Below, in pieces: positions 23,036-31,385 of a stretch of 64,000 nucleotides of DNA (its first letter is position 1; the number at the start of each line of letters is the position of its first letter). The position numbers and the translations under genes are program-made. A model generated the notes under the pieces. That model was not told where the DNA came from, did not search any database, and worked only from the letters and a program-made list of their open reading frames with translations. The stretch is from Pyrobaculum arsenaticum DSM 13514 (GTDB lineage: Archaea > Thermoproteota > Thermoprotei > Thermoproteales > Thermoproteaceae): the NCBI RefSeq assembly GCF_000016385.1, contig NC_009376.1, forward strand, positions 682,001 to 746,000. Direction: 5' to 3'.

Positions 23036-23110
23036 CGGGCCCGGTGGGATTCGAACCCACGACCTACGGCTTAGGAGGCCGCCGCTCTATCCTGGCTGAG
23101 CTACGGGCCC
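23036..23110 (-). tRNA. tRNA-Arg (anticodon CCT)
   Basis: Cloverleaf of 75 bases on the minus strand. The acceptor is GGGCCCG/CGGGCCC with discriminator G, the D-arm GCTC/GAGC, and the anticodon loop CTCCTAA on a GCGGC/GCCGT stem. The T-arm is GTGGG-TTCGAAT-CCCAC. Anticodon CCT reads AGG, the most used arginine codon in this window. No intron and no encoded CCA. Confidence 0.95.
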
Positions 23111-23261
23111 TACCCGCAAGGTATATTCCATATTTTTAAGCTTTGTCCAGTTTGTTTTGAAAGGGTAAGTATCGAGTATGGCGTCCGCGAATTGCATGTT
23201 GCATATACTCACCTCTAGTGGCGTGGGGAAAGTTTATAACTGCGGTAGCTTCTGAAAGCTT

Positions 23262-23594
23262 ATGGGTGGTAAGAAGAAGCCTACTTTAAGCCAGTTGGCT
23301 AAGAAGGCCGAGAAGGAGAAGGCGCAGCAACCGCAGAAGGGTAAGAAGGAGGCGAAGAAAGAGGAGTCCCCGGCTAAGAGGACTGTGCAGACTCTAGATG
23401 AGAAGGTGTTTCAGACTATTGCAAAGGAGGTGCAGTCGGCGAAGGTCGTGACTCCTTACGAGATTGCGTCGAAGTACGGTATTAAGATGTCTGTTGCTTT
23501 CAAGGTGCTGAGAGCTCTGCGTGACAGGGGGGATCTGGTGCTTGTGGCCAAGGGGCACCGAACTGAGATCTACGTCCCCGCGAATAGGAGCTAG
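23262..23594 (+). CDS. rps25e: Small-subunit ribosomal protein S25e (eS25)
   Basis: A 110-residue eS25, found in archaea and eukaryotes only. A lysine-rich N-terminal tail (1-45) is followed by a winged-helix core: TLDEKVFQTIAKEVQSAKVV, TPYEIASKYGIKMSVAFKVL and LRDRGDLVLVAKGHRTEIY. ATG 23262 is about 26 nt after an aaagtttataac box. Its stop overlaps the stop of the convergent gene by 3 bases. Confidence 0.93.
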   Translation: MGGKKKPTLSQLAKKAEKEKAQQPQKGKKEAKKEESPAKRTVQTLDEKVFQTIAKEVQSAKVVTPYEIASKYGIKMSVAFKVLRALRDRGDLVLVAKGHRTEIYVPANRS

Positions 23595-24205
23595 AGGGGG
23601 ATCTCTCCTTTTTTAAACAATTTTTTGAGATTTACGACGCCTTCTTCTCGTAGCTCTATGGCATCTGCAGAGCGCAGGATCTCGAGGGCCGTTCTGACCG
23701 TCTTTTGGTCTGTCTTGGCTATGCGGGCCACGTCTTCCACCAGCCTGATCACGCCGACGCTGGGATAGACAGCAAGGTAGGAGGACACTGCCTCGAGCAC
23801 CGCCTCGGCCTTGGCTTTGTCTATTTTGGCATCGTTTGCCAAAAGGGCTACTAGCACCTCCCAACCTGGGGCGACGCTCTTGGCCTCTTGTTTCTCCTCT
23901 CGCTCCGTCTTGGGGGGCTCCTTGGGGGTAGCCTGAGCGGGGGGCGGCTTCTCTTGCTTCTGCTTCGGCGCCTGGGGCTTTGCGGCGAGGGGCTGGGCTA
24001 TTTTCTGCTGGGGTTTGGGCTTCTGGGCCTGGGGGCGTGGTTGCGGCGCGATGGCCACCGCCTCTGCCAGCTGGATTTTTACGTCGCCAAGCGCCACCTC
24101 AGGCCCCGTGGCTAGGCAACCTGTTTTTATGCAGATGATGGTTTTTGCGAGGACACCAAGCGCCTCCTGCCTTATCTTGCCGGCCTTGTACAGCTCAGAG
24201 AGCAC
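23591..24205 (-). CDS. Two-domain protein with long Pro/Gln/Lys linker, unknown function
   Basis: A 204-residue protein. A small N-terminal domain (1-45, MLSELYKAGKIRQEALGVLA) with two or three cysteines is joined by a low-complexity linker rich in P, Q, A and K (50-110) to a C-terminal helical domain (115-200). The end of that domain (DVARIAKTDQKTVRTALEIL) reads like a winged helix-turn-helix. The linker suggests a flexible adaptor; DNA or RNA binding is inference. It converges on rps25e. No family recognised. Confidence 0.65.
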   Translation of the reverse strand: MLSELYKAGKIRQEALGVLAKTIICIKTGCLATGPEVALGDVKIQLAEAVAIAPQPRPQAQKPKPQQKIAQPLAAKPQAPKQKQEKPPPAQATPKEPPKTEREEKQEAKSVAPGWEVLVALLANDAKIDKAKAEAVLEAVSSYLAVYPSVGVIRLVEDVARIAKTDQKTVRTALEILRSADAIELREEGVVNLKKLFKKGEIPL

Positions 24206-24233
24206 TTATACTTCTTGGTGGGTGGTTATAAAA

Positions 24234-24458
24234 CTAAGCCTCCTTCGCCTCTACTAGTTTCCAGTAGGCTATTTTTCCCCTTTTTACCTCTTTTATTATA
24301 TTTTCTTTTTCAAGTAGCTTAAGGACATAGAAGATCTGGGAGTGGCTGAGACCTGTGAGCTGTATCAGCCTGCTAGTTGTCAACTCGCCGTATTTTTTTA
24401 GAAATTCAATGATCTGCTCCTTGCGCTCAAACACCTTGTCCGTCTGCCTTCTTGGCAT
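24234..24458 (-). CDS. Winged helix-turn-helix regulator
   Basis: About 74 residues from ATG 24458 (MPRRQTDKVFERKEQ). The core ELTTSRLIQLTGLSHSQIFYVLKLLEKENIIKE, split over two helices and the recognition helix, is a winged HTH, and KRGKIAYWKL forms the wing. An alternative TTG start at 24524 would add a non-homologous N-terminus. It is the last gene after thiolase-DUF35-HMG-CoA synthase on the same strand, so it could regulate mevalonate or lipid genes; that is inference from position only. Confidence 0.7.
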   Translation of the reverse strand: MPRRQTDKVFERKEQIIEFLKKYGELTTSRLIQLTGLSHSQIFYVLKLLEKENIIKEVKRGKIAYWKLVEAKEA

Positions 24459-24516
24459 GTTAAATTTTGTCTGGTAGCTTTTTTTGCTGATGTTTACTGT
24501 AGGTATTACATGTATA

Positions 24517-25566
24517 TTAGTCAAATAGTTTGATCATTTTACGCATTTTGAGGTACTGGGCGTAGTCGACGTAGATCTTGTCTCTTAGCATGTCTTCCAC
24601 CGTGGGGACACCTGTCTTCTGCCGCTCCTGCACCACGTCGGTGACGGTGAAGACGAAGGCGTTTGACCCAGCGCCGCTGCCGAAGGGCACTAGGAGGATC
24701 TTGTCGCCGGGCTTCGCCACGTCCAGCACCTTGGCAAAGCCCATGAGGGCAGAGGCGTTGTAGGTGTTGCCTATGTGAGTCACCACAATGCCGGGCTTTA
24801 TCTTCTCCATTGGTATGTTCAGCATAGATGCGGCGCGGACGGGGAACCTCCCGTTGGGCTGGTGGAACACCACGTATGCAAAGTCGGAGGGCTTGTAGCC
24901 GTATTTCTCCATAAGCCCCTTCGCCGCACCTATTATGTGTCTAAAGTAGGCCGGCTCGCCTGTGAAGCCCTCGCCGTGCATGGGGTAGGGGGAGCCCTCC
25001 CTCCTCCAGAAGTCGGGCGTATCCGAGACGTAGGAATACACGGCCTCAAGCTCGGCGGCGACGCCGTCTCTGCCCACTATCAATGCCACGCCCCCGCTAC
25101 TTGCAGAGTACTCCAAGTGCTCCCCAGGCTCGCCTTGGGAGGTGTCGGTGCCGACGGTCATGCCGTACTCCACCTGCCCCGCCTTGACCAGCCCAATGGC
25201 TGCCACTAACCCCTCGCTACCGGCTTTGCAAGCGAACTCCATGTCAACCGCGAATACGTTGTTACTGAGGCCAAGGGCGTCTACGAGAATTGAGGAGATG
25301 GGCTTCACGGCATATGGCTTCGACTCGGTGCCGGCGTATACTGCGCCGATCTTCTTGGGGTCTATGCCGGCCCTTCTTATGGCCCTCCTCGCAGCCTCCA
25401 CGGCTATGGTCACCGCGTCTTCGTCTATGCCCTCCACGCTTTTTTCATCTACGAGGTAGACGTCGACTATGCGGAGCGGGTCATCGCCCCAGATCCGCGC
25501 AACCTCCTCGGTCCGGATACGGTACTTGGGGATATATGCTCCCCAGCTAACTATGCCGACTTTCAT
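24517..25566 (-). CDS. hmgs: Hydroxymethylglutaryl-CoA synthase, archaeal type
   Basis: A 349-residue archaeal HMG-CoA synthase, which condenses acetyl-CoA with acetoacetyl-CoA in the mevalonate route to archaeal isoprenoid lipids. It starts VGIVSWGAYIPKYRI. The catalytic cysteine is Cys113 in MEFACKAGSEG. A histidine follows in YVVFHQPNGRFP, and NTYNASALMG with GSGAGSNAF closes the active site. All expected residues are present. It overlaps the DUF35 gene by 4 bases. In known archaea this enzyme forms a complex with thiolase bridged by a DUF35 protein. Confidence 0.95.
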   Translation of the reverse strand: MKVGIVSWGAYIPKYRIRTEEVARIWGDDPLRIVDVYLVDEKSVEGIDEDAVTIAVEAARRAIRRAGIDPKKIGAVYAGTESKPYAVKPISSILVDALGLSNNVFAVDMEFACKAGSEGLVAAIGLVKAGQVEYGMTVGTDTSQGEPGEHLEYSASSGGVALIVGRDGVAAELEAVYSYVSDTPDFWRREGSPYPMHGEGFTGEPAYFRHIIGAAKGLMEKYGYKPSDFAYVVFHQPNGRFPVRAASMLNIPMEKIKPGIVVTHIGNTYNASALMGFAKVLDVAKPGDKILLVPFGSGAGSNAFVFTVTDVVQERQKTGVPTVEDMLRDKIYVDYAQYLKMRKMIKLFD

Positions 25567-25964
25567 AGTCCCACCGGCCTGAATTTGTACCCGTACATTA
25601 CAAGGCCGTGTTTGCCGTCGGCCACTACTCTCCTGAATACGACCTCAACCTTCGCCCCGGGGGCAAGCTTCTCCACCTGGGCGTCCACGATCTGGCCTAC
25701 TACCCTTACCCCGTTGCTCAACTCCACAAGCCCTACCACGAGCGGCTTCTGCTTCAGAAAGTCTGTGCCCACCTGGTGGAGGACGGTGAACTCTACCAAC
25801 TTCCCCTCTTTTGGTAGCTCTAAGTCTTCAAGCTCTTTTGAGCCGCATCTGCACCTCACGACAGGTGGGAAGTGCACCGCGCCGCACTTCTTGCACCTTT
25901 TCGCCACGAGGCGGTAGTACTGTGGAATATTTCGCCAATAGATTGGCACTGACTCGTGTTTCAT
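25563..25964 (-). CDS. DUF35 OB-fold protein with zinc ribbon
   Basis: A 133-residue protein with an N-terminal zinc ribbon (KRCKKCGAVHFPP...CRCGS, four cysteines) and an OB-fold (LVEFTVLHQVGTDF onward). DUF35 proteins in archaea bridge thiolase and HMG-CoA synthase in one complex and share a CoA-binding site, which passes acetoacetyl-CoA between them (known from a methanogen complex). The gene lies between the two partner genes and overlaps the HMG-CoA synthase start, so the same role is likely here. Confidence 0.9.
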   Translation of the reverse strand: MKHESVPIYWRNIPQYYRLVAKRCKKCGAVHFPPVVRCRCGSKELEDLELPKEGKLVEFTVLHQVGTDFLKQKPLVVGLVELSNGVRVVGQIVDAQVEKLAPGAKVEVVFRRVVADGKHGLVMYGYKFRPVGL

Positions 25965-25996
25965 GGCCTATAGTTTCTGTGATATTTTATATTTTG

Positions 25997-27106
25997 TCAT
26001 AATCCTACTACAATAACTGTCGAAACCCTATCTACGCCGCCCATGCTGTGGACAACTCCGTAGTTGCCCTCAACCCGTTTAAACTCCCGGCCCATGAGTT
26101 GCCACGCCAACTCCACCACTTGGTACACGCCGGTGGCGCCTAGAATATTCCCCCGGGCCTTAAAACCGCCGCTGAGATTCACCGGCAAGTCCCCTTCCCT
26201 CAACGCGGCCAGAGCGCCTCCCCTCTTCACAATGCCAAGCCCCTCTAACGCCAATGCGCCGAATATGGAGAAGGAGTCGTGGACCTCCGCCGCGGCGATG
26301 TCCCTAGGCGTAACGCCGGCTTTTTTCAGCGCGCTTCTCGCCGCTTCTTCGAGGCTGTAGAGGACGTCGTATTCGTTCCTCGCGTTGAAGCCCACAGCAT
26401 TTGTCGAGGTCGTCACTGAAAGTATCCGTGGCCCATCTTTCTTTTTGTTGTTGCACAACACGGCGGCCGCCGCCCCGTCGGCCAAGGGGCCTACGTCGTA
26501 TAGGCGGAGAGGCTCGCTGACAACTTCGCTGTTCACGGCGTCTTCCAGCTTGACGGGGCGTCTGAAATAGGCGTAGGGATTCCCAGCTCCGTGAGCGTGC
26601 ATTAGGACAGCCCACCTGGCCAAGTCCTCGTACTTGTACTCGTACTTCTTTAAGTACATCTTCGCCATAAGCGCAGCGTAGGAGAGTGGGGTGAAGCCGA
26701 AGTACCGCTCGAAGTGAGTGTCGAGCGTGGTGGCGTATATGTCCTGTTGCTGGTTGCTCAAGACGTCGTTTGGCTTATCCACGCCCACGACGGCAACGCA
26801 GTTGTACTCCCCGGCCCTTAACGCGTGGTACGCCGCTACCACTGCGGCGCCGCCGGATCCATCGCCGTTTTCAATCCTAAAAACCGGTATCTTATCCAAG
26901 CCAAGCGACTCCAACACGTAAACGCCGAGTAGTTGTTGCTTGTTGCCGAGTTCGGCGGTGGAGGAGGCCAAAAAGAGGGCCTCTATATCCGCCTGGGCGT
27001 CTGCGATCGCCTTGTCTAACACGGCGGCAGCGAGATCGTCGATATTCTTGTCGTAATGACGCCCAGCGGGGTGGAGGGCCCCGCCTACTACGTATACGTC
27101 TTTCAT
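25997..27106 (-). CDS. Thiolase homologue (SCPx-type) lacking catalytic Cys and GHP His
   Basis: A 369-residue thiolase-superfamily protein from ATG 27106 (MKDVYVVGGALHPAG). The fold pattern is intact, but where active enzymes have C-x-S-G-G-A it reads G-D-G-S-G-G-A with Asp82, and the GHP motif is GNI with Asn320 (KARGNILGATG). The third position, VHDSF (His276), is kept. The DNA at both sites was rechecked and has no ambiguity. It leads the thiolase-DUF35-HMG-CoA synthase operon. It may be a structural or ligand-binding partner in the synthase complex while another thiolase makes acetoacetyl-CoA; that is inference. A longer open frame upstream crosses the promoter and is not used. Confidence 0.85.
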   Translation of the reverse strand: MKDVYVVGGALHPAGRHYDKNIDDLAAAVLDKAIADAQADIEALFLASSTAELGNKQQLLGVYVLESLGLDKIPVFRIENGDGSGGAAVVAAYHALRAGEYNCVAVVGVDKPNDVLSNQQQDIYATTLDTHFERYFGFTPLSYAALMAKMYLKKYEYKYEDLARWAVLMHAHGAGNPYAYFRRPVKLEDAVNSEVVSEPLRLYDVGPLADGAAAAVLCNNKKKDGPRILSVTTSTNAVGFNARNEYDVLYSLEEAARSALKKAGVTPRDIAAAEVHDSFSIFGALALEGLGIVKRGGALAALREGDLPVNLSGGFKARGNILGATGVYQVVELAWQLMGREFKRVEGNYGVVHSMGGVDRVSTVIVVGL

Positions 27107-27135
27107 CGAAGAGTTATAAAGCCAAATTATTAAAA
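27107..27135. promoter_or_regulatory. Divergent promoter shared by hmgA and the thiolase operon
   Basis: Two TATA-like boxes face opposite ways. On the plus strand gttataaag (27113-27121) is 27 nt before ATG 27144. On the minus strand a ttttaataattt box (27135-27124) is 23 nt before ATG 27106. The boxes almost touch, so the two core promoters compete for space and the mevalonate genes on both sides may be controlled together. Confidence 0.55.
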
Positions 27136-27143
27136 TGTTTCTA

Positions 27144-28331
27144 ATGGAAGTGAAGCTCCACGAGCTGGACAAACTATACGGCGACGCCAACAAAGCCGCC
27201 GAGGCGAGGCGGCAGTACCTAGAAAAAGCCACCGGCGCCAAGCTGGAGAACATAGGCAAGACTATCATAGATCTCAACACCGTGGTGGGGCGCAACATCG
27301 AAAACGTAATAGGGGCTGTGCAGATACCAGTGGGCGTCGCCGGCCCCCTCTTGGTGAGGGGGGACTACGCAAACGGCTACTTCTACGTGCCCCTTGCGAC
27401 GACGGAGGGGGCCCTCGTGGCTTCGGTAAACAGGGGGGCTAAGCTCGTCACGGAGTCCGGCGGCGCGAGGGCCAAGGTGCTTAAAGACGGCATGGCAAGG
27501 GCCCCCCTCTTCAAACTACCCTCGCTGGTAGACGCCGTGGAGTTCGTGAACTGGGTCATGCAACACTTCGAAGAGGTTAAAAAAGCCGCCGAGTCCACAA
27601 CCCGCCACGGGAGGCTGAAGGAGATCCAGCCCTTCGTGGTGGGGAACTACGTCTGGCTCAGAATGGTCTTCTCCACGGGAGACGCCATGGGTATGAACAT
27701 GGCGACAATAGCAGCAGATGCCGCGGCGAGGTACATACAGGAGGAGTTTCCCAAGGCCCGCCTCGTGGCCCTAAGCGGAAATATGTGCGTCGACAAGAAG
27801 CCGAACTCCGTGAACTTCCTCCTAGGGAGGGGGAAGACCGTCGTGGCCGAGGCGCTGATAAGGCGTGAACAGTTAGAAAAGCTCGGCACGACGCCGGAGG
27901 CGGTGCACGAGGTGAACATCTCGAAGAACCTGGTAGGATCGGCGCTGGCCCACTCCTACGGCTTCAACGCCCACTTCGCCAATATAATTACTGCTGTTTT
28001 CATAGCCACAGGCCAAGACGTGGCACAAGTTGTTGAGTCCAGCATGGGCATAACCACGACAGAGCCGAGGGAGGAGGGGCTCTACATCTCCGTATTTCTA
28101 CCCAGCCTCGAGGTGGGGACTGTGGGCGGCGGCACCGGCCTCCCGACGCAGAGAGAGGCGCTGGAGTTGTTGGGAGTGGCTGGGCCGGGCAACCCGCCGG
28201 GGACAAACGCGCTTAAATTCGCAGAGATAATAGCCGCCGCAGTGTTGGCGGGGGAGCTGAACCTTCTGGTGGCTCTAGCCAGGAATGAGCTGGCTTCTGC
28301 CCACAAGAAGCTCGGGAGGGGGGCTAAGTAA
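27144..28331 (+). CDS. hmgA: Hydroxymethylglutaryl-CoA reductase, class I
   Basis: About 395 residues from ATG 27144. The enzyme reduces HMG-CoA to mevalonate with NADPH. Seen are ENVIGAVQIPVGVAGPL, the catalytic glutamate region PLATTEGALVASVNRGAK, the NADPH loop DAMGMNMATIA, the lysine motif NMCVDKKPNSVNF, and GTVGGGTGLPTQ; HKK near the C-terminus carries the catalytic histidine. All are as in archaeal class I enzymes. The TATA spacing favours ATG 27144 over 27135. Its 3' end overlaps the next convergent gene by 8 bases. Confidence 0.95.
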   Translation: MEVKLHELDKLYGDANKAAEARRQYLEKATGAKLENIGKTIIDLNTVVGRNIENVIGAVQIPVGVAGPLLVRGDYANGYFYVPLATTEGALVASVNRGAKLVTESGGARAKVLKDGMARAPLFKLPSLVDAVEFVNWVMQHFEEVKKAAESTTRHGRLKEIQPFVVGNYVWLRMVFSTGDAMGMNMATIAADAAARYIQEEFPKARLVALSGNMCVDKKPNSVNFLLGRGKTVVAEALIRREQLEKLGTTPEAVHEVNISKNLVGSALAHSYGFNAHFANIITAVFIATGQDVAQVVESSMGITTTEPREEGLYISVFLPSLEVGTVGGGTGLPTQREALELLGVAGPGNPPGTNALKFAEIIAAAVLAGELNLLVALARNELASAHKKLGRGAK

Positions 28332-28689
28332 GGCTTTGGCTTATTTTATGGGCAAACTGGCGTATCTTAGGCAACAGATTTTCAACGTGCCAAAGCGGAT
28401 TGACAAAGACTATTAGCCAACCTTTTTTGTTTGGAAGCTCGAAAATTCCAACTTTGTAATTTGCATATTTCACTACGACGTAGTTAAAGTCGCCGAGCCC
28501 TTCGTCTTGGTTCTGTTTGATAATATTTATGATCTCTATGAGGTTTGTCACCTGTCGAAGTGTCTTGGCAGTGAGGGTGTTGGGGAGGTGGTGGATAAGC
28601 GGTACGCCCATCTCGTCGAGAATAGTCACGCCGTGGATGGCCTCGTTGATGATCTCACTGACAATAACTCGTTTCAAGTCTGTCGCCAT
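28324..28689 (-). CDS. Roadblock/LC7-like small protein
   Basis: About 121 residues from ATG 28689 (MATDLKRVIVSEIINEAIHG). The pattern fits a roadblock/longin fold: an N-terminal helix, a strand GVTILDEMGVPLIHHLP, a helix, then FNYVVVKYANYKVGIFELP and GWLIVFVNP. Such proteins often regulate small GTPases. A TATA-like box at 28754-28763 is 24 nt before an in-frame GTG at 28734, so the protein may start 15 residues earlier. No GTPase gene is next to it. The assignment is by pattern only. Confidence 0.5.
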   Translation of the reverse strand: MATDLKRVIVSEIINEAIHGVTILDEMGVPLIHHLPNTLTAKTLRQVTNLIEIINIIKQNQDEGLGDFNYVVVKYANYKVGIFELPNKKGWLIVFVNPLWHVENLLPKIRQFAHKISQSLT

Positions 28690-28790
28690 GGAAGTTTTGT
28701 TTTCTTTTCGGTGTGGCGAAATGTAAATTACCACGAAAATTACTGATAGAACTCTTTATAAGCTTTTATGATCGGATATTACGTCAGTTA

Positions 28791-28800
28791 GTTTTTAACT
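28791..28800 (+). promoter_or_regulatory. TATA-like box of polB1
   Basis: The box gtttttaact is centred 25 nt before GTG 28821 and selects that start. The upstream ctttataagc (28754-28763) is nearly self-complementary and may instead serve the minus-strand gene. Confidence 0.5.
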
Positions 28801-28820
28801 CCCGCACCACAACCATTAGC

Positions 28821-31385
28821 GTGGTGGAGTTTGAAGAGGAGTTTGAGGAGGTTGAGGAAGAGGTTACAGAGTATGAGGGGGAGGCGATAGAAGAGGGGAA
28901 AATAAAGGGTGTAGTCTCAAACACCATTCCCCCCTCCATCGTGTTGTCGGTGGTGTACGACGGGGCGGAGGGCAAGGCCTTGGTCAAGCTATACGACCCC
29001 GCCTCCGACGTGGTCTACTATTGGTACGACAATACGGGGCATAAGCCCTACCTAATTACCAACAAGACTCCTGAGGAGATAATAGAGAAGTTCCCAGAGG
29101 TGCTCCGCCACAAGGGCTTTAGCCACTTCGAGGTGGTGGAGAAGTACGACGCCCTCCACGACAGAAACGTCGTGGTGACCAAGGTCTACGCCAAGGACCC
29201 CCTCTCCGTAGGCGGCGGGAGGAACTCCCTCAGGGACATCCTAAAGGAGACTTGGGAGTCGAGGATTAAGTACCACCACAGCTACCTCTTCGACCGGGGG
29301 ATAATCCCAGGGATGTGGTATAAGTCAAACGGCAACGGCCTAGCCCCCGTGGAGATCTCCATACCGGACGAGGTGAGGAGCTCTCTGGGCGCTGTGTTTA
29401 AGCCCGAGCACGCCAAAGTCGCCGAGGAGTGGATCCCCCTCTTCCAAGCGCCAATTCCCCACATAAGGAGAGTGGCCATAGACGTGGAGGTCTATACGCC
29501 GCAGGAAAACAAGATACCGGATCCAAAAACCGCGGAGTATGAGGTGATTTCCGTGGCGCTTGTGGGGAGCGACGGGCTGAGGCGAGTCCTCGTCTTGAAG
29601 CGTCCCGGGGCGGAGCCCGAGCTGAGGTACAGGCCGGACTATGAAATCTTGTTCTTCGACAGCGAGTACGACCTCTTGATGGAGGTGTTTAAGACCATCG
29701 TCCAGTACCCCCTTGTCATCACCTTCAACGGCGACAACTTCGACCTCCCATACCTCTACAACAGGGCGGTGGCCCTGGGCGTACCCAAGGAGGAGATACC
29801 CATAGCCGCGAGGAGGGACTACGTCGGCGTGGCGCCGGGGATTCATGTGGACATGTTCAAGTTCTTCGCCATAAAGGCAATTGAGGCGTACGCCTTCGGC
29901 GGGGTTTACAGGGGGGAGAGGGGGCTAGACGGGATAGCCTACGCCGTGTTGGGGGTTGGAAAGGTGGAGAGGCAGAAAAACGTCTCTAGAATGGGCTACT
30001 GGGAGCTAGCCGAGTATAACTACCGCGATGCGTTGATCACCCTCTACTTCACCCTATACAACAACGAGATGGTTATGAAGCTGATCGTGCTCCTCTCAAG
30101 AATCGCCAAGATGCCAATAGAGGACATCACCAGGTCCCAGGTCTCGGCGTGGATCCGCAACATGCTCTACTACGAGCACAGGAGGAGGGGGTGGCTCATC
30201 CCCAACAAGGAGGATATCTTAAGTGTCAAGGGGCAGACCCACACCAAGGCCATAATCAAGGGGAAGAAATATGCCGGCGCCGTCGTACTCGACCCACCCC
30301 TCGGCATATTCTTCGACGTCTACGTTCTGGACTTCGCCTCGCTGTACCCCTCTATAATCAGCAAGTGGAACCTCTCCTACGAGACCGTTAACTGTAGGCC
30401 AGACGCCGAGAGGCCAATACCGGAGCTCCCTCACACCGTGTGCAAGGACAAGCCCGGCATGACCAGCACCCTAGTCGGTGTTTTGAGAGATCTCAGAGTC
30501 CACGTCTACAAGAAGCTGGCAAAGAAGGCTCCGACCCCCGCCGAGAGGCAGCTATACGACGTGGTGCAGAGCGCCATGAAGGTCTTCATAAACGCCTCCT
30601 ATGGCGTCTTCGGCGCCGAGACCTTCCCCCTCTACTGCCCTCCCGTGGCTGAGCTGACAACAGCCTTGGCCAGATACGTCATGACCAGCACTGTGCTCAA
30701 GGCCACGGAGCTTGGCTTAATACCGGTGTACGGGGACACCGACTCCCTCTTCCTCTGGAACGTCTCTGAGGATAAGTTGAAGAAGCTCATTGACTACACC
30801 GAGGAGCTGGGCATTGACATAGAGCTCGACAAAGTGTATAAATTCGTGATGTTCAGCGGGAGGAAGAAGAACTACCTCGGCGTCACCAAAGACGGCGGCG
30901 TCATCGTGAAGGGCATCGTTGCGAAGAAGCGCAACGCCCCGCCCCTCGTCAAAGAGTTGGTGGAGGAGATAATAGAAAGCCTAAAGAATATAGGCTCGCT
31001 AGACGACATTGTAAAGGTAAGAGACGCCATAATAGCCAAGGTGAAAGACGCCGAGATGAAGATTAAGGAAAAGAAAATCACCCTAGACAAGCTTGGGATA
31101 AAAGTAGTTTTAAATAAAAACCTAAATGAGTACACGAAGAATAAGCCCCAACACGTAAAGGCGGCGGAGCAGTTGCTGAAATACGGAATTCAGATAGGGA
31201 GGGGCGACGCCATTGTGTTAGTAAAAACAAAAGACCCAGTAGGGGTAAAACCCATACAGCTGGCCAGGATCGACGAGATAGACGAGAAGAAGTACCTGGA
31301 ATACATAGGAACCTCCCTGGAGCAAATACTAGAGGCGATGGGCGTGACGATAGAAGAGCTACGGGGCGCCACCAAACTACTCTAA
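28821..31385 (+). CDS. polB1: Family B DNA polymerase PolB1 (replicative)
   Basis: About 854 residues from GTG 28821. An acidic N-terminal tail (FEEEFEEVEEEVTEYEGE) leads into the PolB1 N-domain with YDNTGHKPYLI. Exonuclease motifs follow: RRVAIDVEVYTP, FNGDNFDLPYLYN and YNYRDALITL. Polymerase motifs are DFASLYPSII (A), KVFINASYGVFG (B) and YGDTDSLF (C). All catalytic acids are present, so proofreading and synthesis should both work. The sequence tracks Sulfolobus PolB1 closely, including HSYLFDRGIIPGMWY. It converges on a DUF2286 gene with a 9-base overlap. Confidence 0.95.
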   Translation: MVEFEEEFEEVEEEVTEYEGEAIEEGKIKGVVSNTIPPSIVLSVVYDGAEGKALVKLYDPASDVVYYWYDNTGHKPYLITNKTPEEIIEKFPEVLRHKGFSHFEVVEKYDALHDRNVVVTKVYAKDPLSVGGGRNSLRDILKETWESRIKYHHSYLFDRGIIPGMWYKSNGNGLAPVEISIPDEVRSSLGAVFKPEHAKVAEEWIPLFQAPIPHIRRVAIDVEVYTPQENKIPDPKTAEYEVISVALVGSDGLRRVLVLKRPGAEPELRYRPDYEILFFDSEYDLLMEVFKTIVQYPLVITFNGDNFDLPYLYNRAVALGVPKEEIPIAARRDYVGVAPGIHVDMFKFFAIKAIEAYAFGGVYRGERGLDGIAYAVLGVGKVERQKNVSRMGYWELAEYNYRDALITLYFTLYNNEMVMKLIVLLSRIAKMPIEDITRSQVSAWIRNMLYYEHRRRGWLIPNKEDILSVKGQTHTKAIIKGKKYAGAVVLDPPLGIFFDVYVLDFASLYPSIISKWNLSYETVNCRPDAERPIPELPHTVCKDKPGMTSTLVGVLRDLRVHVYKKLAKKAPTPAERQLYDVVQSAMKVFINASYGVFGAETFPLYCPPVAELTTALARYVMTSTVLKATELGLIPVYGDTDSLFLWNVSEDKLKKLIDYTEELGIDIELDKVYKFVMFSGRKKNYLGVTKDGGVIVKGIVAKKRNAPPLVKELVEEIIESLKNIGSLDDIVKVRDAIIAKVKDAEMKIKEKKITLDKLGIKVVLNKNLNEYTKNKPQHVKAAEQLLKYGIQIGRGDAIVLVKTKDPVGVKPIQLARIDEIDEKKYLEYIGTSLEQILEAMGVTIEELRGATKLL

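Noticed and set aside
27107..27298. N-terminal extension of the thiolase homologue
   Set aside because: It would cross the divergent promoter and the start of hmgA; the thiolase fold begins at ATG 27106.
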